64,000 nt of DNA, taken from contig JACKDR010000017.1 in assembly GCA_020633495.1 (NCBI GenBank), positions 1 through 64,000 on the forward strand, given 5' to 3'. The position numbers and the translations under genes are program-made. This document shows positions 43,053 to 49,868 of the stretch, one piece after another (within the stretch, counting starts at the first letter, position 1; each line of letters opens with the position of its first letter). The notes beneath the pieces are model-generated. The model was not told the origin of the DNA. It saw only the letters and a list, made by a program, of their open reading frames with translations, and did not search any database. Source of the DNA: Kofleriaceae bacterium. GTDB taxonomy: Bacteria > Myxococcota_A > Polyangia > Haliangiales > Haliangiaceae.

Positions 43053-43868
43053 ATGCACCGGAAGATCCTCGTGATGGTCTCTGCCTGCCTGATCGCTGCC
43101 TGTGGGCAAGATGATCAAATCGGTGGTCCCGCGGCTGCGCTCGTGGCCATGCAGTACAATGTTGCCCAACAGGGCGAAGGTGCTCGCGGTGCGGCTATCG
43201 TCGACGACATCAACTCGGTGATGCCCGATTTTCTCGCCGCCGAGGAGTGCACGAACTGCGACTGGCTTGCAGCAGGAGCGGACCTTGCGTTGACGGAGTC
43301 GGGCGCAGCCGATGTTGGCCTTGCGTACGACGAGTCGCGGTGGATGCTCGCCGAGCGTGGCGCGTTTCCGCTTGGAGAAAACGATGACGGATGGGGACAG
43401 CGCGTGACGAAATGGGGGCTGTTCGAGGACGTTCGGACAGGGTTTGCCGTCTACGTCTACGCCACGCACTGGTGCGTTACGATCCGGACACCGGACGACG
43501 CGTGTGATGTGGCGAAGCAGCTCTCGTACTTCGAAATCACTCGACGGCAGATTGCGGGACGCACGTACCCGGACCTGCCGGTCGTCCTTGCAGGTGATTT
43601 GAACGTCTTTGATGGTTTCGAGGATGGTCCGGTCATTGAGGAGATCGAGCGGTCGGGGTTCGTTGACACCGTTCGAGCACGAGGACCTGTCGCCGATACC
43701 TCAACATTCCAAGGGAACGCGTGGGCCCCGCCAGGGGACATCGACTACATCTTTGCGATGTCGCCGGTCGAAGTAGAAGACGCTTACGTTGATAGGAGCG
43801 TGCCGGTAGGAGAAGGGTCAGATCACTTCGCCGTCGTGTCGCGGATTCTCTTCACTGGTCTTCGCTAG
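43053..43868 (+). CDS. Endonuclease/exonuclease/phosphatase-family lipoprotein
   Basis: The signal MHRKILVMVSACLIAAC ends at a lipidated Cys17. The mature 254 residues have the EEP (DNase I-like) motifs in order: ALVAMQYNV, DFLAAEECTNC, an internal ATHW, AGDLNVFDGF, GDIDYIFA and SDHFAVVSRI. The family hydrolyses phosphodiester bonds in nucleic acids or lipids; with a lipid anchor it acts outside the cytoplasm, perhaps as a secreted nuclease or sphingomyelinase-like enzyme. The catalytic residues appear complete. Confidence 0.8.
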   Translation: MHRKILVMVSACLIAACGQDDQIGGPAAALVAMQYNVAQQGEGARGAAIVDDINSVMPDFLAAEECTNCDWLAAGADLALTESGAADVGLAYDESRWMLAERGAFPLGENDDGWGQRVTKWGLFEDVRTGFAVYVYATHWCVTIRTPDDACDVAKQLSYFEITRRQIAGRTYPDLPVVLAGDLNVFDGFEDGPVIEEIERSGFVDTVRARGPVADTSTFQGNAWAPPGDIDYIFAMSPVEVEDAYVDRSVPVGEGSDHFAVVSRILFTGLR

Positions 43869-43973
43869 CAGGGCGCGCCGGGCGCGGCGCCCGAGTGCGG
43901 GGGTCTCTTGGTTCCTGCCGAAGTATGGGTCAGCCACGACGACGCCACGGGTGGCTCGTTGCAGCGCCGCAAC

Positions 43974-44190
43974 CCATCAGCGACGCCGGGATGACACGGC
44001 GGTAGGCGGCCGAGAACCTTGTCGCCTAGGAGGAGGAATCGATGAGAAATCGACGGGAGGTCACAGACAAGCACGAGGCGTGGCGCTCCCTTGCGGCGGC
44101 CGGCCGAACCGGCGGCAAGTTGGTGCAGGAACTTGGGCCGCTGTGGCTTTGGATGCGGTGGCGTTCGGTGGCAGCCGGAGGGGGGCCGTG
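43974..44190 (+). mobile_element. Decayed IS66-family left end and tnpA fragment
   Basis: CATCAGCGACGCCGGGATGACAC here is the same terminal repeat as in the intact IS66 element, followed by a similar leader, AGGAGGAATCG and an ATG at 44042. The short frame (MRNRREVTDKHEAWRSLAAA) matches the start of TnpA and then diverges and stops. The rest of the element is gone. It differs enough from the complete copy to be an older insertion of a relative. Confidence 0.75.
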
Positions 44191-44261
44191 AGCCGGACGC
44201 ACACTCCATGCGCAACGCCCCACAGTGCCGAACGGTAGTGCCCGCGAGAGGAGTACGCGCT

Positions 44262-45281
44262 GTGAACGAAACTCCAGACGGTATCCGTGGAGGACTGATC
44301 GTGGCGGCCTTGGTCGCCGGCTTGGCGTCCTGCCGCCACCCGCAGGAGACAAGGCGCGCAGCGCCACAGGAGCATTTCTTGTGCCTTGCCGTTTCTGCGA
44401 AAGCGACGGTTGCGCAGTTGATGCGGGTGAGCGGGGTGATGCTGGGCGTGCGAGACGCGGGCGCTCGACGGCCACAGCTCGAACTCCTGCACCACCCTGC
44501 AGCGAGCCGGACGGCGTTCATTGCCTCGTCGTGTCTCGCGGTGGTCGCGCTTGGGAACGAGGAGGAGACCAATGAGGTCGCGAGAATCGCTCACGGGTTG
44601 GGCATCGCCACCATCTCCACCAGCCCTGGGCTCGACGTTGCGGGTGACCTGGAGGTCGTGGATGTTTCCCCGAACGTGCGCAATCGGGCTCGGTCGGCCG
44701 CGAGGTTCGCGAGGGCGAGAGAGTGGGCCATGCCGATCGTCTTGTCCTCGACCCGAGATCAAGACGCCGTTGCGCAATTTGTCGAGGAATTTGGAGGCGA
44801 GCGAGTGGTGCCCGTGTCGTCCGCTGATGCAGCTCGTGCGGCGCTCGAGGCGGACGGTGCGAGCGTACTGATCATCTTCCCGTCAGCTGAGCGTGAGGCG
44901 GTGTCCGAGGCGATGCGGGCACTCGCACAGGGAGCTTCCGAGGTGCCCGTGCTGTTCGTTTCTCGCGAGAGCGCGCAGACGGTGAGCGGTGTTGCCGCCT
45001 TCGTCGTGTCAAACGAACCGCTGCCCGTCGCGGGCGGCGCGTTCGATGAGCAGTACCGTTCTGCGTTCCACCGGACCACGACAAGTGACGCTGTCTTGGG
45101 ATACGACGCAGGGCTGCTCGTCGCCCGCGCGTTGTGGGCGGACGGGCCAGTCGCGCGGCTAGGAGTGGACGTCGTCCGGTCAACGCAGCGGCAACTCGCG
45201 CTAGGGGACAGGCTTGTTGTGCCGAGAGCCGTGTACGAGATTAGGGCGTTGGATACTGGCGCGATCGTGGGGACGTACTAG
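44262..45281 (+). CDS. Substrate-binding-like lipoprotein
   Basis: The GTG at 44262 follows AGAGGAG. The 339-residue product has a lipoprotein signal (GLIVAALVAGLASC, Cys near residue 22) and a type-1 periplasmic-binding-protein-like fold with two alternating alpha/beta lobes (AFIASSCLAVVALGNEEETN, ASVLIIFPSAEREAVSEAMR, DAVLGYDAGLLVARAL). It is similar in layout to the IS-disrupted lipoprotein at 27615-31253, so the island had two such genes. The ligand is unknown and no permease or ATPase gene is nearby. Its TAG stop is inside the third palindromic repeat. Confidence 0.65.
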   Translation: MNETPDGIRGGLIVAALVAGLASCRHPQETRRAAPQEHFLCLAVSAKATVAQLMRVSGVMLGVRDAGARRPQLELLHHPAASRTAFIASSCLAVVALGNEEETNEVARIAHGLGIATISTSPGLDVAGDLEVVDVSPNVRNRARSAARFARAREWAMPIVLSSTRDQDAVAQFVEEFGGERVVPVSSADAARAALEADGASVLIIFPSAEREAVSEAMRALAQGASEVPVLFVSRESAQTVSGVAAFVVSNEPLPVAGGAFDEQYRSAFHRTTTSDAVLGYDAGLLVARALWADGPVARLGVDVVRSTQRQLALGDRLVVPRAVYEIRALDTGAIVGTY

Positions 45282-45298
45282 TCCTCCGACCGGAGGAT
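45278..45298 (+). repeat. 21-base palindromic repeat, copy 3
   Basis: CTAGTCCTCCGACCGGAGGAT is identical to the reverse complement of 21582-21602, 24 kb away. It overlaps the stop codon of the lipoprotein gene and could form a hairpin just after it. Confidence 0.6.
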
Positions 45299-45695
45299 CC
45301 GGCGGGCAGGCCGAGGCGGCGGAGGCGATTGCTGAGAGCGTCAACGCTGGGCATCGTAGGCCTCGAGGTCGTGAGGGCGTTGTCGTCGACGAGCTGGCCG
45401 GTCAGCTCGGGGGGCGGTGCGGGGCGTCGTCGGTCCTTGCGGTGGGCCTCGGAGGTTATCGCGAGCGCGTTGGGGGGCGACGAGGCCGCGCTCGACGATG
45501 TCGGCCACCGCGACGCCGAAGACGTGGGTGACGCCCGAAATGGCGAGAAAATGGTGTTGAGAAAATCGGCGGGGGTGCCTGCCGAGCCGTTGACGGCACT
45601 AGACGGCTCCTCAACCATCGCCTGAAGCCCGCCTCGGAACGCGCAACGCCACGAAGTCTATGTGGAAATCCAGGTCCCGTTCGCGACGATCCACC
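45299..45695. other. Right edge of the island, no supportable gene
   Basis: A minus-strand frame from 45618 opens with MVEEPSSAVNGSAGTPADF but loses sense within 35 codons; a shift of frame gives HVFGVAVADIVERGL. It may be a decayed gene. Nothing here has a recognisable domain. Confidence 0.4.
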
Positions 45696-45707
45696 TTGGG
45701 GTCACCA
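45696..45707 (+). other. Right attachment site core (attR)
   Basis: TTGGGGTCACCA is identical to the last 12 bases of tRNA-Glu (6076-6087). The flanking bases differ on both sides, as expected for serine-integrase hybrid sites. Host-type sequence starts directly after it. Confidence 0.65.
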
Positions 45708-45715
45708 GCAACGTC

Positions 45716-45740
45716 ACGGGGAGAGCGAGGCTCTCCCCGT
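45716..45740 (+). terminator. Hairpin terminator, probably of the tRNA operon before insertion
   Basis: An 11-bp perfect stem (ACGGGGAGAGC/GCTCTCCCCGT) with a three-base loop (GAG) lies eight bases after attR, followed by a TTTT at 45746. No gene on the plus strand ends nearby on the host side, so it most likely terminated tRNA-Glu before the island arrived. Confidence 0.65.
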
Positions 45741-45804
45741 CGCCGTTTTCGGGGCGCGCGTCGCCGGCTGGCGACGACGCGGGATCTCGTACCATCGGCG
45801 AGCC

Positions 45805-46380
45805 ATGTCCAGCTTCGCCGGCGCCGCGGCCGCGCTGATCGCCGCCCTCGGCGAGCGCGTGATCTCCGAGTCCACCTACGTCGAGACGGTTGGCGCCACC
45901 AGCTACCCGGTGCGGCAGCGGATCGGCGTGCGCCGCGACGGCGATACGATCGTCCACTGGGCCACCACGCAGCGTGGCGACGGCGCCGCGGAGCCGGCCG
46001 AGGTGGCGCGCTGGGACGAGCGCGGCTTCGTCGGCGCGCTGCTCGCGCAGGCGCACCTGCGCGCCGCGCTAGGCCTGCCCGAGCCGACCGAGGACGAGCA
46101 GATCGAGGGCGGGTTGGCCCGGCTGCGCGCCGGCGAGCGCCTCCGCTCGGGCGGCGCCGACGACGGTGGACGCAGCGGCGACGGCGTCGTCCGCGGCGGC
46201 TGGACCGAGCTGTCGGGTGACGGTGACCGGTTCGTCCTCGAGCTCGTCAGCTTCGAGCAGGCGCGCGGCGGCGAGCCCGTCTACCAGACCCAGCGCCAGG
46301 AGCTCGGGCTCGACGAGCTGCGCGGCCTGCTGGCGACCTCGGATCCGGTGCGCGTGCTGTTCGGCTTGCCGTGGCGGTGA
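45805..46380 (+). CDS. Hypothetical protein (191 aa)
   Basis: First host gene after the island. The product is soluble and acidic, with an N-terminal helix (FAGAAAALIAALGERVISES), a beta segment (RQRIGVRRDGDTIVHWATT) and helical segments rich in Ala/Glu. The C-terminus ends DPVRVLFGLPWR. No signal peptide, cysteine pair or known motif is present. It has the strong GC bias of the surrounding core. I recognise no family; bases 46381-46616 after it hold no gene. Confidence 0.55.
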   Translation: MSSFAGAAAALIAALGERVISESTYVETVGATSYPVRQRIGVRRDGDTIVHWATTQRGDGAAEPAEVARWDERGFVGALLAQAHLRAALGLPEPTEDEQIEGGLARLRAGERLRSGGADDGGRSGDGVVRGGWTELSGDGDRFVLELVSFEQARGGEPVYQTQRQELGLDELRGLLATSDPVRVLFGLPWR

Positions 46381-46616
46381 GCCGCGCCGGGCGTCTCGCC
46401 GCGCTCACGCCCTGCCGCGGCTCACCCTCGTGCACGTCGTCGACGCGAGCCGGTGTGAGGTCGACTTCCATGCGCGCGGTTCGGCGATCGACGCGTGCGT
46501 CCTGCGCGTCGGTCTGGCGGCGGCATGATGCGGAGCGGGCGTTGACACACGCGAGGCGACACGGGTACTCATGACGCTCGAAATCTTGAGGACAAACGAC
46601 TTCCCGGGGGGGAACG

Positions 46617-47243
46617 ATGCGGCATGGCAAGATCCTGGTCACGTTGATGCTGGGCGCCCTGGCGGCGTGTGAAGGCGCTCAGGGCCCGATGGGCGACATG
46701 GGCGACATGGGCGACATGGGCGTCGAGGGTCCCGAGGGTCCCGAGGGTCCCGAGGGTCCCGAGGGGCCTCAGGGCCCGCAGGGGCCCCAGGGGCTGCAGG
46801 GCCCGCAGGGCGATCAAGGGCCGCAAGGGCCGAGCGGGACCGTCACCGCGCTGTACGCGTCGTCGGCCGGCAACAGCGCGGCTGCGTTTCCGACCATCGC
46901 GGGCGCGGATCGATACCGCGATCTGAACTGCTGGACCGCGGACTACGTCGCCGGGCCGAACGAGCACGCGCTGATCACCGCCTCGATGGGCGTCGTGCTC
47001 AGCAGCTCGAGCTGGCTCGACTTCATCGCGATGTACACGGTCAACGGCGGGACGCCGGGCGGCCTCGGCAACGGCTGGACCCTGCAGACGTCGGCCCTGG
47101 ATCAGAGCGCGACCGTCCACGGCATCGTCGACCTCGTCGAAGGCTCGACGTACCGGTTCGGGCTCGGCATCGTTGCGTACTCGAACGGCATCACGACCAA
47201 CACGCACCCGTGCCAGACGCTGGTGCAGATCGTGACGTACTGA
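46617..47243 (+). CDS. Collagen-like repeat lipoprotein
   Basis: The signal MRHGKILVTLMLGALAAC ends at a lipidated Cys18. Residues about 22-75 are Gly-x-y repeats: three GDM triplets, five to six GPE triplets, then GPQ triplets, as in bacterial collagen-like proteins that form surface triple helices. The C-terminal 130 residues are a beta-rich domain (HALITASMGVVLSSSSW, STYRFGLGIVAYSNG) resembling TNF/C1q-like heads in position, though this is not proven. It is probably displayed on the cell surface. Confidence 0.8.
   Translation: MRHGKILVTLMLGALAACEGAQGPMGDMGDMGDMGVEGPEGPEGPEGPEGPQGPQGPQGLQGPQGDQGPQGPSGTVTALYASSAGNSAAAFPTIAGADRYRDLNCWTADYVAGPNEHALITASMGVVLSSSSWLDFIAMYTVNGGTPGGLGNGWTLQTSALDQSATVHGIVDLVEGSTYRFGLGIVAYSNGITTNTHPCQTLVQIVTY
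46690..46830 (+). repeat. 9-base tandem repeats coding collagen-like triplets
   Basis: GGCGACATG occurs three times in a row (about 46692-46718), followed by about four GAGGGTCCC-type units and then GGGCCCCAG-type units. The near-identity of the units suggests recent slippage and possible length variation among strains. Confidence 0.7.
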
Positions 47244-47297
47244 GCTCCGCGCCCGGAGCCCGCGTGCAACGCCGGCCGGGCGCGGCCGCGCGCCCGA

Positions 47298-47426
47298 TCA
47301 CAGGAAGGCGACGCCGACCGCGAAGCCGACGTACGGGCGATGGTCGACGCCGTCCGCGCCCGCGCTGAGCCGCGCGGCATCTGCGACTTCGACATGCCCC
47401 GGCGATAGGGCAATGGTCGGATCCAT
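47298..47426 (-). pseudogene. Possible C-terminal remnant of an outer-membrane protein
   Basis: The last 42 codons before a stop at 47298 read ADGVDHRPYVGFAVGVAFL, the type of strand ending in an aromatic/aliphatic residue seen at the C-terminus of beta-barrel proteins. Nothing upstream on this strand continues it. It could be chance. Confidence 0.25.
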
Positions 47427-47541
47427 CGTCAAGACATTGGAATGATACGTGGCCGTGGGCGCCGGTTGACGGACGGCGTCAACGCCAAGCGACGGCGCGC
47501 CGGGCGCAGCGCGCGTTCGTGGGGCGACGGGCCGCCGACGC

Positions 47542-47586
47542 TTGACCGGGAATGCATGCACGTGTATGCATATGCACGAGTATGCA
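47542..47586 (+). promoter_or_regulatory. Promoter with tandem operator-like repeats for the ArsR operon
   Basis: TTGACC (47542-47547) and TATGCA (47565-47570) are spaced by 17 bases. Two tandem copies of a 14-base element, TGCACGTGTATGCA (47557-47570) and TGCACGAGTATGCA (47573-47586), differ at one base and cover the -10 region and the start codon at 47582. This is the layout expected for autorepression by the ArsR-type protein encoded here, and implies a leaderless or nearly leaderless transcript. Confidence 0.6.
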
Positions 47587-47926
47587 ACCTGGCGCGTTCG
47601 AGACCCTCGCCGATCCCACCCGCCGCCGCATCGTCGAGGCGCTGCGCGAGGGCGAGAAACAGGTCGGCGAGATCGTCGCGCGGGCCGGGGTGCACCAGTC
47701 CGGCGTGTCTCGCCACCTCCGCATCCTGCACGAGGCTGGCTTCGTGTCCGCGCGTCCCGACGGACAGCGCCGCTTCTACGCGCTCCGGCCCGAGCCGTTC
47801 CGCGAGCTCGACACCTGGCTCGCCGGCTATCGCCAGCTCTGGGAGGCGCGCCTCGATCGGTTCGGCGCCGCGCTCGAGGAACGACGGACCGCACGCGACC
47901 CCGACCGAAAGGAGCCCCGCAAGTGA
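47582..47926 (+). CDS. ArsR-family transcriptional regulator
   Basis: The 114-residue protein has a full ArsR winged helix (FETLADPTRRRIVEALREGE, VHQSGVSRHLRILHEAGFVS, and the wing PDGQRRFYAL), then a C-terminal helix (WLAGYRQLWEARLDRFG) typical of the subgroup paired with SRPBCC proteins. No metal-binding cysteines are present, so it probably senses something other than metal. I prefer the ATG at 47582; an ATG at 47552 would put the operator inside the gene. Its end overlaps the next start (GTGA). Confidence 0.9.
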   Translation: MQPGAFETLADPTRRRIVEALREGEKQVGEIVARAGVHQSGVSRHLRILHEAGFVSARPDGQRRFYALRPEPFRELDTWLAGYRQLWEARLDRFGAALEERRTARDPDRKEPRK

Positions 47927-48429
47927 GCATCACCGACGCCCCCGGATCAGACGACGCCGCCCGCGACAAGGTCGTCATCGAACGCACGTATCGCGCCCCG
48001 GTCGAGGACCTGTGGGCGCTGTGGACGACCAAGGCCGGCTTCGAGTCGTGGTGGGGCCCGGCCGGCTTCCGCGTCGAGGTCCACGCCCTCGAGGCGCGGG
48101 TCGGCGGCGCCCTGCGGTACGACATGATCGCGGACGCCCCGGAGGCGATCGCCGCGATGCAGGGCATGGGGCAGCCGCTGTCGCACCACACCCACGGCCG
48201 GTTCGCCGAGTGCACGCCGTGCGAGCGGCTCACGCTGGTCCACGTCATCGACTTCGTCCCCGGCGTCGAGCCCTACGAGAGCACGATCGAGGTCGCCTTC
48301 GCCGCGCAGGGCGATCACGCGCGGATGGTGGTCACGCTGCACCCGCACCGCGACCCGCACTGGACCCGGATGTCGGTCGAGGGCTTCCGCAGCCAGCTGA
48401 CCAAGCTCGACGCCCGGTTCGCGGCGTAG
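47923..48429 (+). CDS. SRPBCC/AHSA1-domain protein
   Basis: AAAGGAG lies about nine bases before the GTG at 47923, which overlaps the ArsR stop. The 168-residue protein has the AHSA1-type SRPBCC signature: IERTYRAPVEDLWALWTTKA at the start, WWGPAGF, the strand GRFAECTPCERLTLVH, and a C-terminal helix (VEGFRSQLTKLDARF). These proteins bind hydrophobic ligands in a helix-grip fold. ArsR-SRPBCC pairs are common; the ligand is not known. It is likely repressed by the upstream gene product. Confidence 0.9.
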   Translation: MSITDAPGSDDAARDKVVIERTYRAPVEDLWALWTTKAGFESWWGPAGFRVEVHALEARVGGALRYDMIADAPEAIAAMQGMGQPLSHHTHGRFAECTPCERLTLVHVIDFVPGVEPYESTIEVAFAAQGDHARMVVTLHPHRDPHWTRMSVEGFRSQLTKLDARFAA

Positions 48430-48569
48430 CGCCGCGACGGCCCGACGTCCGGGCGCTGCGCGCAGGGGCGCGCCGGGCGATCGCCGCCGCCCGGGGCCGG
48501 GTACGGCCGGGGTGTCGCGCCGCGAATCGTGCGCCGACGCCGCGCCTCGCCGCGCTATAGTCGTCGTCG

Positions 48570-48920
48570 ATGTTGCGATGGGACGCCGTGACCAAGCTGG
48601 CCGCACGCTTGAACGGCGTGCCGGTCCTGGGCTGCCGCCCCGGCAGCCCCGCCGCGTGCGCCGGGGTGCAGTACGGTGACGTCCTGCTGTCGGTCAACGG
48701 TGTGCCCACCCCCGACTGGGGCGCGTACGTCGAGGCCCGCGCCCTGGTGCAGGGCGCGATGCGCCTCGAGGTCTTCCGCGACGGCGCGACCGTGGCGCTG
48801 GCGTTCGAGCTGCCGCCGCCGACGGCCACCGACCCGGCGGAGCTGCTCGAGGAGCTGATGGAGCGGCGGGTGCTGCCGCTCGGCGCTGCCGGCCCGGCCA
48901 CCGACCCCGAGCCGAGCTGA
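48570..48920 (+). CDS. PDZ-domain protein
   Basis: The 116-residue protein is almost entirely one PDZ domain of the bacterial (HtrA/RseP) type: VLGCRPGSPAACAGVQYGDV, LLSVNGVPTPDWGAYVEA and LEVFRDGATVALAF. There is no protease or membrane segment and no signal peptide. It may act as a peptide-binding adaptor. The C-terminus is acidic and Pro-rich. Confidence 0.8.
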   Translation: MLRWDAVTKLAARLNGVPVLGCRPGSPAACAGVQYGDVLLSVNGVPTPDWGAYVEARALVQGAMRLEVFRDGATVALAFELPPPTATDPAELLEELMERRVLPLGAAGPATDPEPS

Positions 48921-48976
48921 CCGACAGGCGCGCGCGGCGCCGTCGGGCGGCCGCCGTGGCGCGCGCCCGCGCCCGC

Positions 48977-49390
48977 TCAGACCGCCTCGTCGCGGTAGCG
49001 CTTGAGCTTCTGGTACAGCGTGCTGCGCGACAGGCCGAGCCGCGTCGCCGCGCGCTCGACGTTGCCGCCCTCGGCGCGCAGCACCTGCTCGACGTGGCGG
49101 CGCTCGACCTCCTCGAGCGTCATCGCCTCCGCGGTGGCGCCGTCGTCGTTGCCGCCGAGGTGCAGGTCGACCGCGCGCAACCGGGTCGCGCCGCCCGCGA
49201 ACAGCAGCGCGCGCTCGATCGCGTTGCGCATCTCGCGGAGGTTGCCGGGCCACGCGTACGCCTGCATCGCGCGGATCGCGTCGGGCTCGAGCTCGATCGG
49301 CCGGCCCTGGCCGACGTCGTCGGCGACCTGGCGAACCTGGCGATGGCGCGCCACCAGCTGCTGGCCGTCGAGCGCGACCTCACGGTCTGA
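48977..49390 (-). pseudogene. C-terminal fragment of a sigma-54-dependent activator
   Basis: The frame encodes the end of the AAA+ domain (IELEPDAIRAMQAYAWPGNL, REMRNAIERALLF) and a Fis-type helix-turn-helix (RHVEQVLRAEGGNVERAATR, LGLSRSTLYQKLKRYRDEAV). The Walker A/B and GAFTGA parts that should precede are absent: upstream is the divergent roadblock gene. So it is a truncated remnant or a stand-alone Fis-like DNA-binding protein started from an unknown codon. A GTG near 49385 could serve as start. Confidence 0.65.
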
Positions 49391-49483
49391 CGCGGCCGCG
49401 GTCGCCGTGGTCGCCGCGTCATCCGACGCCCGACCGAGCCCGTACACCCAACAACCGATACAGCCAGAAGACAGGAGATATCG

Positions 49484-49852
49484 ATGCCCTCGGAGAAGCA
49501 GATCGTGGACGCGTTCGAGAAGGTCGCCGCCGAGATGCCCGGCTTCATGGCGGCGTCCCTGGTGGACACCGAGTCCGGCATGACGCTGGGCCTCAAGTCG
49601 TTGCGGCCGGACTTCGATCTCGCCGCGGCCAGCGCCTACAACAGCGAGATGGTCAAGCAGAAGCTCAAGATCATGAAGGCGCTCAACCTGCGCACCCACC
49701 TCGAGGACATGCTGCTGACGCTGGGCGACCAGATCCACGTCATCAAGCTGGTGGGGACGTCGACGTTCATCTACCTCGCCGTCGACCGCAGCCGGTGCAA
49801 CCTCGCGATCGTGCGCAACGTGCTGGCCAAGCACGTCGGGGCGTTCAGCTGA
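49484..49852 (+). CDS. Roadblock/LC7-domain protein
   Basis: AGGAGA precedes the ATG at 49484. The 122-residue protein has the roadblock fold pattern: helix (SEKQIVDAFEKVAAEMPGFM), strands (AASLVDTESGMTLGL), a central helix and the paired strands LLTLGDQIHVIKLV, GTSTFIYLAVDRSRCNLAIV. Bacterial roadblock proteins such as MglB act as GTPase-activating partners of MglA. The GTPase gene starts 17 bases after it, supporting that pairing. Confidence 0.85.
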   Translation: MPSEKQIVDAFEKVAAEMPGFMAASLVDTESGMTLGLKSLRPDFDLAAASAYNSEMVKQKLKIMKALNLRTHLEDMLLTLGDQIHVIKLVGTSTFIYLAVDRSRCNLAIVRNVLAKHVGAFS

Positions 49853-49868
49853 ACGGCGCGGGTCCCGC

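Noticed and set aside
45241..45618. Minus-strand 125-aa frame at the right island edge
   Set aside because: The start looks plausible but sense is lost after about 30 codons and the frame is Ser/Pro/Arg-rich; not supported as a gene.
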